Under the pieces are notes generated by a model. That model was not told the DNA's origin. It was given only the letters and a program-made list of their open reading frames with translations, and did no database searches. The position numbers and the translations under genes were made by a program. From Desulfobacteraceae bacterium (GTDB lineage Bacteria; Desulfobacterota; Desulfobacteria; Desulfobacterales; Desulfobacteraceae): a DNA stretch of 5,831 nt. The number at the start of each line of letters is the position of its first letter. Position 1 is the stretch's first letter. The stretch spans positions 1 to 5,831 of the forward strand of contig PIVQ01000483.1 in NCBI GenBank assembly GCA_003354055.1, written 5' to 3'. Below are positions 5,496-5,831 of this stretch, piece by piece.

Positions 5496-5612
5496 ATTTG
5501 CCGTCTTTACATTGTTCAGGTGTTGACAGGGAATGTGTATACAGGCATGTATGATGTGACTGCAGAAGATATTAAGAAGATGTTTCCCGGTGATGCGGTT
5601 TACGAAGACTGA
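5496..5612 (+). other. Open reading stretch in frame with, and directly after, the binding-protein stop
   Basis: After the TGA at 5493-5495 the same frame stays open for 38 codons (ICRLYIVQVLTG..., then MYDVTAEDIKKMFPGDAVYE) to the TGA at 5610-5612. The last 21 codons, from ATG 5547-5549, look protein-like in composition (acidic/basic alternation, FPGD turn). No real ribosome site precedes that ATG, and 38 open codons can occur by chance. It could be the relic of another gene's C-terminus, or part of a longer ancestral binding protein. I do not recognise the sequence. Confidence 0.3.
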
Positions 5613-5668
5613 TCCTGCAAAAGAATTGCTTCTGCTGTTTATAAATAAATTGTAACAATTTGATGATC

Positions 5669-5719
5669 CGGTCCGTGGAGTGACGCCTGGCGTCACCACA
5701 CGGGCCGATTTACTTTTTG
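5669..5719 (+). terminator. Strong rho-independent terminator after the binding-protein gene
   Basis: CGGTCCGTG (5669-5677) pairs with CACGGGCCG (5699-5707), with one G-T wobble. Inside it, GTGACGCC (5680-5687) pairs perfectly with GGCGTCAC (5689-5696), with a 2-by-2 internal loop between the two helices. The stem is followed on plus by ATTTACTTTTTG, a suitable T-rich tail. It lies 174 nt after the stop of the binding-protein gene. On the minus strand the stem would also lie just past the possible partial gene at the right edge, though its tail in that direction is poorer in T. Confidence 0.8.
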
Positions 5720-5720
5720 A

Positions 5721-5831
5721 TCAAGCGGTTCTCGCATGGACAAAAGAAAAAATGTCTGAGATTTTTCTTTTCCGGCCTTTGTCCTTGAAATAAAGTTTCC
5801 TGCACTCAGGTGCCGGCAGATGGCGGACCAC
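5721..5831 (-). CDS. Possible C-terminal fragment of an unidentified gene running off the right edge
   Basis: The minus strand is open from the window edge to the TGA at 5721-5723, giving 36 codons (VVRHLPAPECRKLYFKDKG, then RKRKISDIFSFVHARTA). The first twenty codons favour G/C in the third position, as the intact genes here do, and the frame ends just before the 5669-5707 hairpin, which suits a convergent gene end. However, a second minus-strand frame is also open over this stretch, the product is not recognised, and the low-complexity A-rich part lies inside an inverted repeat. It could be chance. Confidence 0.3.
   Translation of the reverse strand: MVRHLPAPECRKLYFKDKGRKRKISDIFSFVHARTA
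5738..5784. repeat. Inverted repeat near the right edge
   Basis: GGACAAA (5738-5744) is complementary to TTTGTCC (5778-5784). Inside it, AAAAGAAAAAAT (5742-5753) pairs with ATTTTTCTTTT (5761-5771) with one bulged A. The two helices share four A residues, so they compete in part. CCGGCC at 5772-5777 is unpaired in the outer form. The A/T arms resemble the flanks of a terminator, but no GC-rich core is present, and its role is not evident. Confidence 0.45.

Noticed and set aside
5493..5533. TGA read as selenocysteine
   Set aside because: Selenoproteins are common in this group of bacteria and a weak hairpin with a GGTG loop follows the TGA at 5513-5528, but its stem is mismatched, the family has no selenocysteine at its C-terminus, and the binding-protein domain is essentially complete at the stop.
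1..5831. CRISPR array, tRNA, rRNA, intact transposase or defence genes
   Set aside because: No regularly spaced repeats, no cloverleaf-like sequence and no matching protein motifs were seen on either strand.

Overview
The window looks like part of a bacterial chromosome, most plausibly from an anaerobic deltaproteobacterium of the Desulfobacterales type. This rests on overall gene style, moderate GC in the intact genes, and a decayed sensor-protein tail with an 'HSICKECAKQHYPD'-like ending that is common in those genomes. No rRNA or other marker gene is present, so the assignment is an inference.

Layout. Positions 1-1300 are AT-rich and look eroded. They hold a frameshifted, truncated EamA/DMT-family transporter (99-459, minus) whose reading frame dies inside a long imperfect inverted repeat (9-106). 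Upstream of it in the same direction is a small unrecognised protein (481-792, minus). A gene-poor stretch follows, carrying a 22-nt dyad (934-955) and the decayed C-terminal tail of a PAS-type sensor or response-regulator protein (1154-1259, minus). Positions 1313-4470 hold three intact minus-strand genes. In transcription order these are an FAD-dependent L-2-hydroxyglutarate oxidase (lhgO, 3268-4470, TTG start), an O-acetylhomoserine sulfhydrylase-like PLP enzyme (1883-3157) and a single-domain cupin (1386-1766), which is followed by a good hairpin terminator. The gaps between them are about 110-117 bp and carry candidate promoters, so they may be separate or overlapping transcription units rather than one tight operon. 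From 4516 to 4671 there are two divergent sigma70-like promoters, one for lhgO and one for the plus-strand gene at 4770-5495. That gene encodes an exported solute-binding protein of the SBP_bac_3 type with no transporter genes beside it. A strong hairpin terminator (5669-5719) and another inverted repeat (5738-5784) follow. A possible C-terminal piece of a minus-strand gene runs off the right edge.

How the genes work together. OAH sulfhydrylase assimilates sulfide into homocysteine. LhgO converts L-2-hydroxyglutarate, a by-product of promiscuous dehydrogenases, back to 2-oxoglutarate. The cupin has only part of the usual metal site. Nothing in the sequence shows that the three form one pathway. 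No CRISPR array, tRNA, rRNA, intact transposase or recognisable defence system is visible, and no convincing new system was found. The most noteworthy signals are the two decayed genes, the inverted repeat at the point where the transporter breaks, the dyad in the sulfhydrylase leader, and the in-frame open stretch after the binding-protein stop codon.
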